From Musa acuminata AAA Group (Eukaryota > Streptophyta > Magnoliopsida > Zingiberales > Musaceae), in the NCBI RefSeq assembly GCF_036884655.1, contig NC_088337.1, forward strand, positions 31,339,001 to 31,403,000: a stretch of DNA of 64,000 nt. The letters are read 5' to 3'. The notes under the pieces are model-generated. The model made no database searches and was not told the origin of the DNA. It saw only the letters and a program-made list of their open reading frames with translations. Shown in pieces: positions 47,301 to 58,900 of this stretch (its first letter is position 1; each line of letters starts with the position of its first letter). Made by a program: the position numbers and the translations under genes.

Positions 47301-47885
47301 AAGAACCATAATTTATGAAATTAAAGAAATAACTGCATCAAAAAACAAATATCAACAAAATAAAATGCAAACAAATTACTATTAACTTCATACTTTGATA
47401 CATGCATTGGTGATTTGTTGACGGAGAAGCAGGATCTCTTCTTCTTGCTGGCGGGATCTGTAGTAAAGTTCCTGTTATCAAAAAAGAAAGGAAAACACTT
47501 TAACAAATATCAGATCCAACTGCTAATTATCATAGCATTTAACCAACAGCTCCCAATAGAATGTTACCATGATTTCTGGATCCAATAAGTGGTTCTTTAA
47601 CTCATCTCTTTTACCAGGACCAGGATGATTTTGAAATTGATGCCTACAGATGAATTATAATATAAACAAATTAAAGCTTATCTTTTGGACAACAAACTAA
47701 TTAGCTTAAATATCTTGAGTTTAGGACCTGATTAAAGAATCAGATGTCTGAGCCAAAGGACCAACATCACCATTTTCAATCATGTAGCCTGTGCTAGATG
47801 ATTTACCATCAGGTGCCACAAGTTCACTTGATGATCGACGGCCATCGTTAACCACATCTGCTTGTGCATAAACAGGAATGTGCAT
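32301..47885 (-). CDS. Conserved plant protein of unknown function, coiled coil plus Ig-like domain (19 coding exons)
   Basis: I reconstruct about 580 aa in 19 exons: 47885-47728, 47643-47568, 47471-47394, 47288-47229, 47148-47044, 45243-45133, 44508-44470, 43575-43379, 41649-41516, 41419-41304, 41189-41147, 41034-40943, 39691-39643, 36429-36359, 33773-33672, 33430-33314, 33222-33107, 33005-32960 and 32333-32301 (stop TAG). Phases agree at every junction and the sum is a multiple of three. Residues about 70-165 are Glu/Leu/Lys-rich (RQQEEEILLLRQQI, ALDERQDD, KRSYLDENLRL), a likely coiled coil. Residues about 320-420 form an Ig-like or AIR9 A9-like unit (GCKLQACGYPTNGTTLCIFQWVREL, YIEG, PEYVVTADDVD, AVECTPID, GDLVRQFANN). 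Residues about 420-580 contain a second folded region ending VLTMRHFQSK and a basic tail. There is no signal peptide or membrane helix. The acceptor at 33773 is weak, so that exon edge is least sure. The function is not known to me. Confidence 0.8.
34307..35127. mobile_element. Foldback TIR element, copy D (about 820 bp, composite)
   Basis: The left end TAAGGTTCGTTGTACCACAG matches the reverse complement of the right end of copy A (CAAGGTTCGCTGTACCATAC). The right end GGTGAACCATGCTTG is a rougher match. GTACCG-like palindromes fill 34316-34455. Between about 34458 and 35085 lies different sequence bounded by TGTCACGGAC and GTCCGTGATA, an inverted pair, with ACTAACGA and ACTAATCGA on its flanks, which suggests a second insertion inside the first. 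It lies in the intron between 33774 and 36358 of the uncharacterised gene. No clear 8-bp outer duplication was found. Confidence 0.5.
36911..36937. repeat. (CT)n microsatellite
   Basis: A CT dinucleotide run of about 26 bp followed by CTT units, in an intron of the uncharacterised gene. Confidence 0.9.
43025..43202. repeat. 95-bp tandem duplication in an intron
   Basis: TGCCAAGAAAGTAGGCTTGG occurs at 43041 and again at 43136, each followed by the same TTTCATCTTATACTAGAATC stretch. Two imperfect copies sit head to tail with a period of 95 bp. They lie upstream of the exon at 41649 within the same intron. Confidence 0.8.
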
Positions 47886-50440
47886 CTTCCCTTGCAGTGT
47901 TACACTGGTGAACAGTTACTTTCCACAAGCCAAAATTATCGAGGTACATATTAGAAGTTTCATCCTTGGAATCAAAAGTTTGATTAAAATATTAAAAACC
48001 AAAAGAGTTACAACAACAGCTTAATAGAGGTGGAACCATATTTGCAATTGTAATTGTGAACGAAACATATCAAGCCACAAATATTGTTCTTTGGCTTAAT
48101 TGACCTTCCTAAATGAATATTGTACCTCATAGCAGACACTAAACTAATATGAGATGGCTTGAATGTTGATGATGATGACTGCAGGTCTTGAATATTAGAA
48201 TGTTCGATTACCAATGCACCATGTCATAGTACACTATTTTTACTAAAAGATGCTTGACGGAATAGCAATAGTTACTAGATTTACATAAGGGGAAAACATC
48301 AGTAAGAACTAGGAATACCAAATACCAATAATGATGACTAGTAAACTAACATTTACAAGGATTTAGACCCAAAAAAGGATCATAACTTTATGCTTAACTA
48401 TCAAATATTTTCATCAAGAAATATATAATAGAAAAAAATATTTTTCTGTACATTAGGTTTCTCTGAAGGTCAGCCTATAGAAATCATGATGGGATGTAAA
48501 ACACGATAAAAATATATATATATAAACCATAGGAATAAATATATTAGCAATTTCTATTTAACTAAGACAAGGCTAAAACTACGAAATCATATAAATAAGA
48601 CAAAGTGATACTGGAACTATGCAATCATGTAGATAAGACAGTGATAGAAATGAAGTTTGAACAAGGTATTCTAATGCAAGCACTGGCAAGTAACTTTACG
48701 AAGAGGGTCCCACTGAATCATTGAGAAGAGGATTATTTGCTATGCATCAAGAGATCAATGTTAAATGTGATATTGGATAATTCATCGGTTCTCATTTTCA
48801 ACATAAGAATCCCCTTTCTTTTTTAACTTGAAATGGACGGCTACGTGCTAGGGCCTCTTTCTGGATATTTATTTTAATCATGACCACAAATTTGTGATTA
48901 AAAGTCACTAGTTGAACATCTAAGCCACACTCCTAAATCCACAACCGTTTGACCATTCTTTGTATGAAATACTTTTCCTCATAAAGAGGCAATAAAGGTT
49001 GAGTTAAAAACATTGAGGCCTTTATCATACGGCATTACTAACTCTAAAATTGCACATCAATAATTGAACACATACAGTATCGAGCCGACATCAAAATTTG
49101 TGTCAAATGTTTGTAAGCGTAGCAGTTAATGTGAGATGTTACAAAGACAACAGTACAAGTCAGAAGAATCTATTCAAGGTGATATAAAATAAAGAAAGAA
49201 CTTACTACATGCAATTTCTTTAAAGGATCACGACCAGATCCAAGAAAACAAGAGCATCAAAGAAACAGTGATAATTGGTAGCGCAGTATCTGGTGTTTTA
49301 CCCGACTAGCACCTATGATGGTGGTCTGAGCTCACGTCTCCAGTGTTTGTATGAAGTACTATTCCTGATAAAGAGGCAATAAAGGTTGAGTTAACGACAC
49401 CGAGGCTTTTACCATATGGCAGCACTAACTGTAAAAGTGCACACGTCAATAATTGAATTGATACAGTATCTAGCTGACATCAAATTTTGTGCCACTTGTT
49501 TGTAGGCGTACCAATCAATGTGAGATGGTACAAAGTCAAGAGTACAAGTGAGAAGAGCCGATTCGAGGTGACGAAAATGAAGAAAGAACTTCCTGCGCGC
49601 AATTTCTTTAAAGGATCACGACCAGATCCAAGAAAGCAAGAACATCCAAGAACCCGCGATAATTGGGAGCGCGGTATCTGGTGTTTTCGTGACTAGCACG
49701 TATGGTGGTGATCTGACCTCGCGACTCCAGCTGCTTAATCATGAGGCACCGAGCCCTCGGATGACCGTCGAAGCCCGAAACACCCAAATCAGAGTTTATC
49801 CAATAACCCTAATCACCAATCACCTCGGAAAACCAAGAAACGTAGTTCACTCCCGGCAAGAACCCTGCGGCTTTGAGGCTCGGTATCTGGATCACTCCGA
49901 CACGGATTTAACCCCCAAAAGATAACTAAATGTTCAAGAAAAGAGGGATTGATGCGAGGCCGAACCACCCGAAAACAGAAGAACGACAAAAAAAAACAAA
50001 AGAGCCCTAGAACGCACGAGGAGGGGGCATGAAGCCGCAAGAGGGCGCCGGAATCGTACCCGCTCCAGGGAAATCCGACCGGCTCGGATGTTTATGGCGG
50101 TGGAGGAGCTACCAAGACGGAACGAATCGGACGATGGATAGGGATGGAGGGATGAAGACGAGAGGGACGGGAGGGAATGAGGAGGACCGGAGAAGTCACC
50201 AAAGAAACGAAGATGAACGAGGAGACGGGTCGGTTGCGTCGGCGCGTCAAAGTCGTTATAGTCTGCTGTGGTGTGGAAACATTTTACATCGATATAATAA
50301 AAGGATGAAATATATCGTCGTGAGATGCGTTCTCTGACACTCCACGTCACCGGGATAAGGCAGCCCACGTCACGTTTGATCGCAAATGAGGGTTCATTTT
50401 CAATCGATCTGTTCTCGGGTCGAACCGATTTGATTCTCAA
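47886..50440. promoter_or_regulatory. 5' region of the uncharacterised gene, no further coding exon seen
   Basis: The first coding exon begins with ATG at 47885 (reverse strand), just inside a possible 3' splice site (pyrimidine-poor, ending CAG about 22 bases before the ATG). This suggests one or more 5' untranslated exons upstream, probably in the GC-richer part near 49.9-50.1 kb. No in-frame coding exon is visible upstream. Open frames at 49934-50440 look incidental. Confidence 0.4.
48961..49730. repeat. 387-bp tandem duplication upstream of the uncharacterised gene
   Basis: Copy 1 (48961-49343) and copy 2 (49348-49730) align end to end: TGTATGAAATACTTTTCCTC against TGTATGAAGTACTATTCCTG, and later ATTTCTTTAAAGGATCACGA in both. 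They differ by scattered substitutions and are clearly a head-to-tail duplication. They sit 1.1 kb upstream of the first ATG, in the likely promoter or 5' untranslated intron. Confidence 0.9.
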
Positions 50441-53400
50441 TTAATGATTCTGAATTAAGTTATATTATGAAATAATGAAGTTGGTTAGAAGCATGAAATT
50501 AATAGAGTAGAAAATGACCATAACTCTCCAATCAATTTCATTGTTTAAAGTTCTTAAGCCCAGAGAAGTGCCTTCTCCTACTCGATGACTTTTCCGTCCC
50601 CTGTTCACACAGCCACTCGAGACGGCCATTGCAAGATGTTGCTGCCGCATTGACTATACCAGAGAGAACTCAAGAGAGTCTTGAGAATGCCTGTTGCAAT
50701 TTGTAGAGTTGATGCCGACAGAGATGTCTCCGGTGTTGGAATTTGGAGCAGCAGGTGATGGGTGAATGTTCGTCTTCGTTCGGAGGCAATGTGCGACTCT
50801 GTAGTCGAAAGCCGTGAACAGGTTGTGGTGGTGACATTGGAGCGACTGTCGTAGCTTTGGAATGTCCACTTTGCACTTTCCTGTTTGGAGGAGAGATCAC
50901 CACTTTCCATCGGTACTCTATGGGTTCGGGAAGATGTGCCAATGAAGGACCCATGCGGGGTCCCACGACATTGTCACCCCTGAGTAGTTTCAGGGGTCAC
51001 TCAGTCCGGCTGAACGACAGAGTCTAAGCGGAGTAGATGGAAAATAATTTGTTGATAAGAAATTAAACTTGTTTTAAGAGGTCATTTAGTCGGTCGGCCA
51101 TTGATGATTTTTTAGTATCGGTCCCTGCACACAAGTCGAGGTCGGGAAGGGGGCTCCCGACTTCAGTCCCTCCGAAGATTTAGTTAAAACTGGATAGAAA
51201 AGTCAATTGAGAATCGATCTCCTGTTGGCGGTCCCGCGATGAGTTTTTATCCTTCCATCGGGGTCAATAGTATCTGTCAACCTATCAGGCGGCTAGCTTA
51301 GTCTTGGAGCCTATGTGGGGTGTTCTCCATGCCATGGCATTGGACGGTGCCGTCCCGAGGATTGGGACGACGTTATACTTGGGTTGTACAGTTTGTTATG
51401 CTGACCTTGATGCTTTCATGGCTGTGCACAGTGGTTGAAGGGCAAGTTGTCAAAATATATCCTATCATTCTCTCCCCCCCTCAGAGAGTAGCTTGTACCA
51501 GGTCACTCCCCAAGGGGCCTAGTGCATGGCGCAATGGGATCTCGTAAGTCGAGTTTGCTTGTTTAATGACTAGTGGTACGATCGGTGTTTGCTGAGGATC
51601 TCTAAGAATGTAGACGGGGTCCGTTGGGAAAGATTTTTGGGATATTGACTAGATGAGCGACGTGATATTGGGTGCGGCAATTTGGTCATAATCAACAAGC
51701 ACCTTTGTTAGGATATTAGCGGATCGATGCTACTGAGTTTCACGGCTTGGGTTATTGAAGACTGGCATGATCGAGAGGCATGATTTGGGCGTTGTAGACT
51801 AGCTTGACTGAGTCGCAAGGCTCGGGTACTCCAAACTGATGTGGTCGAACAGCATGATTTGGGTACAGTATAGCTGATGTAGCCGATCATCATACCTTGG
51901 GCACTATGGGACTAATGAGATCGAGCAGCGCGACTCGAGCATCATAGGAATGACGTGACTAAGCAATACAGTTCGGGTAGTGTATGACTGATATGGCCGA
52001 GCAATGTGACTCGGGCACCATAGGACTGATGTGACCATTTGGTCATGGCCGACCATTAGTGCAGCTCATAAGCTCGCGAGAAATTATCTGCTTTAGGCAA
52101 TGGGCGAACCCGCACTGTTTTGTCCTTTCAAAGCATGTGAGCTCCAAAAGGCACCTATAAGGGTAAGGTGACTAAGCAATATGATTCGGGTAGTGTATAA
52201 CTGATCTAACCGAGCAGCGTGATTCGGGCACCGTAGGACTGACATGACTATTTGGTCATGCCGACCATTGGTGCAGCACATAGGCTCATGAGAAATATAC
52301 CCGCACGATTTTATCCTTTCGGAGTATGTGATCTCCAAAAGGCACCTCTAAGGGTAAGGTGAATAAGCAATATGGTTCGGGTAGTGTATGACTGATCTAA
52401 CCGAGCAACACGACTTAGGCACCGTAGGACTAACATGACCATTTGGTCATAATCAGGCTTATAATACCTCATGAGAAATTATCATCTAAGGGTAAAGGAG
52501 ACATGACAGACTTATAAGTCATATGTCCCTATACTCCTCAACCAATGTGGGACTAAATGATCTTATCAACTTGAAATCATAAGAGTGTTCGAGATAATGA
52601 CTGAAGTGATTCTAAGATGGTTTCAAGATGAAAATGTCAAGCTTCCGAGATACCACCTGGACAAATGTCAAAGGAAATTTCTCAACTTAATCCCTTCGAT
52701 GCTCAAATTAGTAACTAAGATTTATCAGTGGATATGAGATTTTATTGAAAAAAAGCTTTTGTAATTGCGTGGGAGACTGGCTTTTTATACCTAGGATAAT
52801 CTATAATAATTTCAACGTCTCCCTCTTAATGTTTTGTTTATGTGGGCGACAGGAATAGGTAGTTCTGAACAATATATTTTAGATTTTTAGTCCACATGGG
52901 CACATAGTCATTTTACGATAATTTTTGTACAATAATTATGTGTCAAATAATGATTGATTGTTAATATATTTCTATGAGGTATTATAATAAGGTAAGATTT
53001 TTTTGAATATCTTTCATTTATTTAAAATATTTATTGATAATATTTGAGATAATAAATAATATTAGCTATATTTTAATTTAAATTTAAATATTTATATAAT
53101 TAGTGTGATTAAAAAATAAAAATAAAGATTGATATATAATCAAATTAAAAGGTATTTTTATTCTAAATAACTCTAATTTTTTTTTTTACTTATTATTATA
53201 GTTTTTATGTCATGACGTAATAACCAACATAATTTGATTTGATCCCGATCGTGCAAGGGTATCCATGTGGTCACTCGGAAGGTTGAATGGAGGGGGGACA
53301 GAGGACCAGGGCTAGTGCCACCTACCCGACCTGGAATGGAGGGTGTCGAGTTCCTATACAATTAATTGATACTGGGAAGAAGGATTCCCGACTCGACTCG

Positions 53401-53994
53401 TTCGAAACATAAGTTAGTTGTTGAGAAGTAGTACTCAATATCCTCTATGACTAGGGTGTCATTTTATGCCTCTCATGCAAGTTTAATCATATGCGACTAT
53501 TCCAATTTCACACTGAGGATGTCTCGCTCGATTTAGGGTATCGTTTCATATATTTTCGAGTAACATGATTATTGTCGTTTCGAGATACGATCGATTTTAG
53601 GTACGTGTGTTATGTCGATTCGAAGATGTCATGTTGGATCTGAGGTGGCTGCTCGCTGTCGGGCTGATATCAAAATATATGTATCACTTGTTATTGTTGA
53701 TTGCCGATGATGATCATGGCCATCCGCCGTAAACGAACGGTGGATGATTACTTCATAGCCCCTAAACCCTTTTCTGCTGCTGTGTTAACTTCATTAACGG
53801 AGCTATTCATTCCGGAGTCCCCTCCAACCGCGGTTATCTTAAATTCCGCTCACCTCCGCACCCGCTGTTTATTGTAACCACACTACCGCGTATATAAATG
53901 CCGAACCCCACAGAGGAGACCCCGCCCGCCGTCACCGTTGTCGAAGAGGCCCCAAAGAGAAGAGAAGTTGGTGAGGCAAGACGGTCGGTGGAGA
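50441..53994. other. Repeat-rich intergenic region
   Basis: 3.5 kb without a recognisable gene. It holds a tandem array (51961-52460), a GC-rich hairpin-prone segment near 50985-51005 (CCCTGAGTAGTTTCAGGG), and two diverged copies of a segment with GGGAAG...TCCCGACT (about 51140 and about 53370). The part from 52840 to 53170 is very AT-rich. The general look is of old LTR retrotransposon debris, but I see no LTR pair, gag or pol. Confidence 0.5.
51961..52460. repeat. Tandem array, about 190-213 bp period, three copies
   Basis: The segment AAGCAATA..GTTCGGGTAGTG with TATGACTGAT begins at 51961, 52174 and 52365. Each copy continues with a GGGCACCGTAGGACTGA-like line and ACCATTTGGTCAT. Shorter units of similar text occur from about 51700 (GATTTGGGC, CTCGGGTACT), so the array is built of smaller diverged repeats. 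Confidence 0.85.
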
Positions 53995-54657
53995 ATGGGA
54001 GGCGCCAGGAGATCGATGGCCGAGGAAGTGGTCGTGTGGGCGGCGGAGGACGAACACTGGACGGAGTGGAGATGCCGGAAGCACACATCCTCCTCCCAGC
54101 CCCGTGATGGCATTTGCCCTGGCTGCCTCCGCGACCGCCTCCTCCGCCTCTGTCCCGACTGCGCCAACGAACGCCCCTGCAGCTGCTTCCGCCCCTCCTC
54201 CTCCTCTTCCTCCTGCTCCTCCGTTTCCTCCATCTCGCTCGCCGATCTCGCGGGATCCGCCGGAGGCGGCGCCGGGATCGGGGCAGTGGGACTCGTGTCG
54301 AGGTTGATCGACAGCGAGCCGGCGTTCCGGCGGTCCAGATCCGTCGGCTTCCAGCTCCTACGAACGAGATCGGTCGCCAGACACGTCGACGGCGGGGAAG
54401 CTCCGCGGCGGCCGAATCGAGGGAGGAGGTGGGCGTTGTTCTGGCCCTTCCCGAGGGCGGCGGGCGGGAAGGAGTCAGCGGCGGAGCTATCGAGGTCAAG
54501 GTCGGTGGGGGCGGCGGGATTGGCAGGACCCGGCTGCGGGGAGGACAGGGGAAAAGCATGGGGGTGGCATTTCCCGAGCCCAATGAACGCTTTCCGGCAC
54601 CGGCGGTCGACGAAGCTCGTACATGAGAGGTCGCCGTTGTACTTATTCCGCGGGTGA
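53995..54657 (+). CDS. Conserved plant protein of unknown function, Cys-rich N-terminus
   Basis: Intronless, GC-rich frame of 220 aa from ATG 53995 to TGA 54655-54657; the frame is open back to 53938 but without an ATG there. The N-terminus has a likely metal-binding pattern: C27 and H30 (WRCRKH), C41/C44 (GICPGCLRDRL), C53/C56 (LCPDC) and C62/C64. A Ser-rich linker follows (about 65-85), then conserved-looking blocks IGAVGLVSRLIDSEPAFRRS, RSVGFQLLR and, near the end, WGWHFPSPMNAFRHRRSTK. Many basic RSRS motifs suggest phosphorylation sites. The CPGCLRDRL element resembles the N-terminal Cys motif of plant DUF740/OCTOPUS-like proteins, but the rest differs. I do not know its function. Long open frames on the other strand and in the other two frames here are by-products of high GC. 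Confidence 0.75.
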   Translation: MGGARRSMAEEVVVWAAEDEHWTEWRCRKHTSSSQPRDGICPGCLRDRLLRLCPDCANERPCSCFRPSSSSSSCSSVSSISLADLAGSAGGGAGIGAVGLVSRLIDSEPAFRRSRSVGFQLLRTRSVARHVDGGEAPRRPNRGRRWALFWPFPRAAGGKESAAELSRSRSVGAAGLAGPGCGEDRGKAWGWHFPSPMNAFRHRRSTKLVHERSPLYLFRG

Positions 54658-55914
54658 CAGAAACGCTAAACGAGGTCCGTGAAAAAAAGGACAATTTCTC
54701 TTTTAATTGTTTTGCCTGTTAAGTCCATTTCTCTATTTACATAAAAACTTTTATCTGGCAAATTTTCACGCTATTCGAAAGCTTTTAAATGATCGATCCC
54801 GAATTTATCGAACCTTTTTCTTATCATACTTAATCTCACCGTCCGTCCGATCTTTATCAGACGGCTAATTTGTCACTGCAGTTTTGTAGGGTACCGGCCA
54901 GTAATGAACAACGCGACACTAAACTACGGCCAAAGGTTGCACGATTTATACGTGTCCAATGTGTTGAGTCTCTGAACTATTCTGTGCCACACAAACTGGT
55001 TTCTTCTACCTCTCCCATCTTCAGTAAATTACGCTCTCAGAGACACCCATCCTCTCTGCAAGGGTTCGAAATGGCATTTGCAGATGGTTCCCACTTCACA
55101 TTGTTATGAAAGTTGAGACAAGCATTTATGACTCCCACTTTATCCCAGTACTAAATTGGTGACATCCCACATGCTCTGTCTCGGACTAGCGTAAGGCTGA
55201 ATACTCGATGCCACAGCCATTCCACAGGCTTCTCCACAGTCCATTGTCCGTAGGAATGTGGAAGGTCGAAGGAGAGATGAGAAGCGTTCCTTCTGCTTTT
55301 GTTCTCTCAATTAGTGTGATGGCCATCATTCCTCTCGATGATTAAACCTCGGCGTGGAAACAGAACCTCTGTTGAACCAATCAGAGAAGTCACCGAACAA
55401 TTTAAAGGTCATGATCAATATAAAAAGGTTATCAGCAACTACCCCTTTCGGCGCATGATCTTAAATAAACCCACACGTATGCACATGAAACAGTGGCCGT
55501 TGCACCTGCCTTTCGATAATGGTTTTGGGAAGATGGGAGTCACGGCCACCGTTAGAGCCGTCTTTAGGGGAACGAGACGGTAGGCTTACCCGATGTGACT
55601 AAAAGCTGAAGCGCGACTCCTTTTACAGGCGCATCCACATGGCATCAAAAATCGTGCCGACTGCGTCCTCCCAATTTCCACCCTTCAGATCTCCACCGTG
55701 TCCGGACAAGAGTTCACGTGCACCGTCGCCAGCTACCCTGGATCCTCTTCAAGCGAACCAGGTGAGGTGACCGCGGCACCTGGCCGTATTTGAGATGTAA
55801 GATGACTTGGAAGATACTACTTACAAGGATACCTGGATATGATCCTTATCAAGTCCATGGCACCGCAGTGTCTCACCTCTCCCTCGCTGTGTTCGTCCTC
55901 TGCGCCCGCGCTTC
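54658..55914. promoter_or_regulatory. Intergenic region, promoter side of the IMPDH gene
   Basis: 1.25 kb between the Cys-rich gene and IMPDH, both on the plus strand. Short frames (for example 55338-55583) do not resemble known proteins. No distinct TATA box or terminator could be assigned. Confidence 0.45.
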
Positions 55915-58900
55915 ATGGTACCCAAAAACCCTAGAAGCCCTAGCAGCGGCGCCATGAACGGGTCTTGCTGTAAGCTAGAGGACGGGTTCCCGGCGTTGCA
56001 GCTTTTCGGCCAGGGCGTCTCCTACACCTATGACGACGTCATCCTTCTTCCTGGCTACATCGACTTCCCCGCCGACGCCGTCGACCTCTCTACCCGCCTC
56101 TCCCGCCGCCGCTCCCTTGCCATCCCCTGCGTCGCCTCCCCCATGGACACCGTCTCCGAAGCCGCCATGTCCGTCGCAATGGCCGCCCTCGGCGGCGCCG
56201 CCATCGTCCACTGCAACAACGCCCCCGACAGCCAGGCCGCCATTGTCCGCGCCGCCAAGGCCCGCCGTATCCCCTTCGCCACCGACCCCGTCTTCCTCTC
56301 CCCCTCCGACTCCGTCTCCGACTTCGGCCCTGCTGCTTACGCAATCGTCACCGAGTCCGGGACCTCCAAGTCGAGGGTCGTGGGCGTCGTCGCCAAGTCC
56401 GATTGGGAGGGCCTAGCGAATAGGAATACTCTGGTTTCCGAGTACATGCTGCATGCGCCAGTGTCGGCTCCGGCGAGCTACGACTTCGAAAAGGTGGCGT
56501 CTTTCCTGGCCGGCGGGGGATTGGAGTACGCGCCGTTGGTGGCGGAAGATGGGGAGGTCGTTGATCTGGTCACCAAGGAAGACGTGGAGAGGATCAAGGG
56601 ATTCCCAAGGCTGGGAGTGCCATCCCTGGGCGCCGATGGGAGGTTCGTTGTGGGGGCGGCAATAGGAACCCGGGAGACCGATAAGGAGAGGCTGGAGCAT
56701 CTGGTGAAGGCCGGGACGAATGTGGTGGTGGTGGATAGCTCGCAGGGTAACTCCATATACCAAATCGAGATGATCAAGTATGCCAAGAGTATGTACTCGG
56801 AGTTGGATGTCATCGGAGGAAATGTTGTCACAGTTGCACAGGCGCAGAATCTGATCAAGGTCGGGGCTGATGGGTTGAGGGTGGGCATGGGATCGGGGTC
56901 CATATGTACCACTCAGGAGGTTTGTGCTGTGGGCAGAGGACAGGTATGATATCTCGTTCTTCAGTTTGATCTCATTCTACTTTTAGTTCCTTCCAAGGTA
57001 GAACTAACAATAACAATTCTAACACTGGCACAAAAGCGTAGGTTAGTGTTAACTTGTCTGTAGGTTTTATCTGGCTTGTGTCGTCCTGTTCTATTGCATA
57101 TTAGTGATGAACTTGGATAAGGGTATTGAGAAACAAAGACTTACAAATAATGCTAGTCATATGACTATAAATAATACACTTGAATCCTCTCTGAGTGGCT
57201 GCAAAGGTTGCATTATTTTGATGATCCGGTGCAGTGTTAAATGTTTGTTAGTTGATCATTTCGTGAAACTTCACGTCCTCTCAAGACATTATTGATGATC
57301 TCACATGCTGCATTTATTTTGGTTTATATAGGCAACAGCAGTGTATAAGGTTGCATCTTTTGCAAAGGAACATGATGTGCCTGTTATCGCTGATGGTGGG
57401 ATCTCGAATTCTGGACACATTGTGAAAGCTTTGACTCTAGGGGCTTCGACTGTTATGATGGGCAGTTTTTTAGCTGGTAGCAGTGAGGCGCCTGGTGTTT
57501 ATGAGTATCTGGTATGTCCGCTGTTGTAACTGGTTATACTACTTTGCCTATTTTTCATGAATTTACTGTTAAAAATAACAATTATGCATGATAATCAAGG
57601 TTAGTTAATGCAGTGACCTATTTATCAATCACATGCCAGGAAATGTCTCAGTGCAGAGTACCAAGGGAGAATGACAATTTTGACCTTTACTACTTTGTTT
57701 CATTGTATCACACGGTTGAAATTATCTGCCACAGTGCTTTCTATGCAGCATTTATTTTTGAATGTCAAGATCTTATTTCTACTCAAATAGTCATGCGTAT
57801 ATTCCTTTAACCTGCTTCCTTCCATGGTGATCATGCATTGCTATTTAGACGAGGCACTATTTTAAGTTTTTGGCTTAGCTATTGAAAATAAGTATCCTAA
57901 ATGAAAAGGAATTTTCAGTCGACTTGCTTATAGAAGATCAAAAAATTTTTGGCCAGCAGCTTTTACCTCACCATCTGGCCTAAACGACGCATCCACTTTT
58001 GTAAATCCGTGTATATTTTTACTCATTTCTGATGACCAGCATAAAGAATTGGTTAATTTAGGTCAATTTCTATGCTTGCGTAACTTGATTTACAGAATGG
58101 TCTTGGCTTGATGTTAAGTCTCTGTTCTTCGACGCACGGGGCAATAAAACATCTCAAGTTTGCCTGTTGTTTTAGTATGATATTAGTTCATAATATCATA
58201 TTGTTATTCAACTTTTGCCTGTTGTTTTCCTGTTTTACTTAAGCCAATTGATTAATTACTCTGACCATTTTATAATATGAAAGTTTCCTCTCTGTTTTCA
58301 CTTCGATAAAGCTAGAGGCAGTGGATATAGGAAGGATAAAAGGAAACATAATATGCGTCTCACTTTTCAACTTCACATTCTCAAACCATATTATGAATCA
58401 TATAAATAACCAAAGAGGAAACTTTGCAGGAGAATAAACTTTCAGTTATGAAGCTTCAGTAGTTTTAAGCTTCTTGATAGAAATATGACAACCAATGAAA
58501 GAGACAAAAGGTGGTACTTGGAGCTTCTTTGATTAAGTAAAGAAAAGGACATAATCCTAGTAAAGTGAACATCTTGGAATTAAACATCTAATTGACTTTT
58601 AAATGACTGTTGACTTTGATAGCCAGAACTAAAACTCAAGTGCAAATACTCAGTTAAAAATAAATCTAATATGACTAAACTCTGCATCATCGAAAGACAT
58701 ATTTAGGTTTTTCATTCTAAAATTAGTCAGCATGTTCATCTTGAAGCTCTTGATGGGATCTGCTTGCTAGAGCTCAGTATATTGTATGTACTATGATGGT
58801 TTTGATTGATCTGACATCTGCTTTTCCAGAATGGTCACCGAGTGAAGAAGTATAGGGGCATGGGTTCTTTAGAAGCAATGACAAAGGGTAGTGATGCACG

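Noticed and set aside
49934..50440. 168-codon minus-strand frame upstream of the uncharacterised gene
   Set aside because: Not in a frame or position that splices to the first coding exon; composition looks incidental.
53834..54694. 286-codon minus-strand frame opposite the Cys-rich gene
   Set aside because: Low-complexity Arg/Pro/Ser translation, a by-product of the GC-rich plus-strand gene.
55975..56344. Several long frames on the other strand and frames of IMPDH exon 1
   Set aside because: Shadows of the GC-rich coding sequence.
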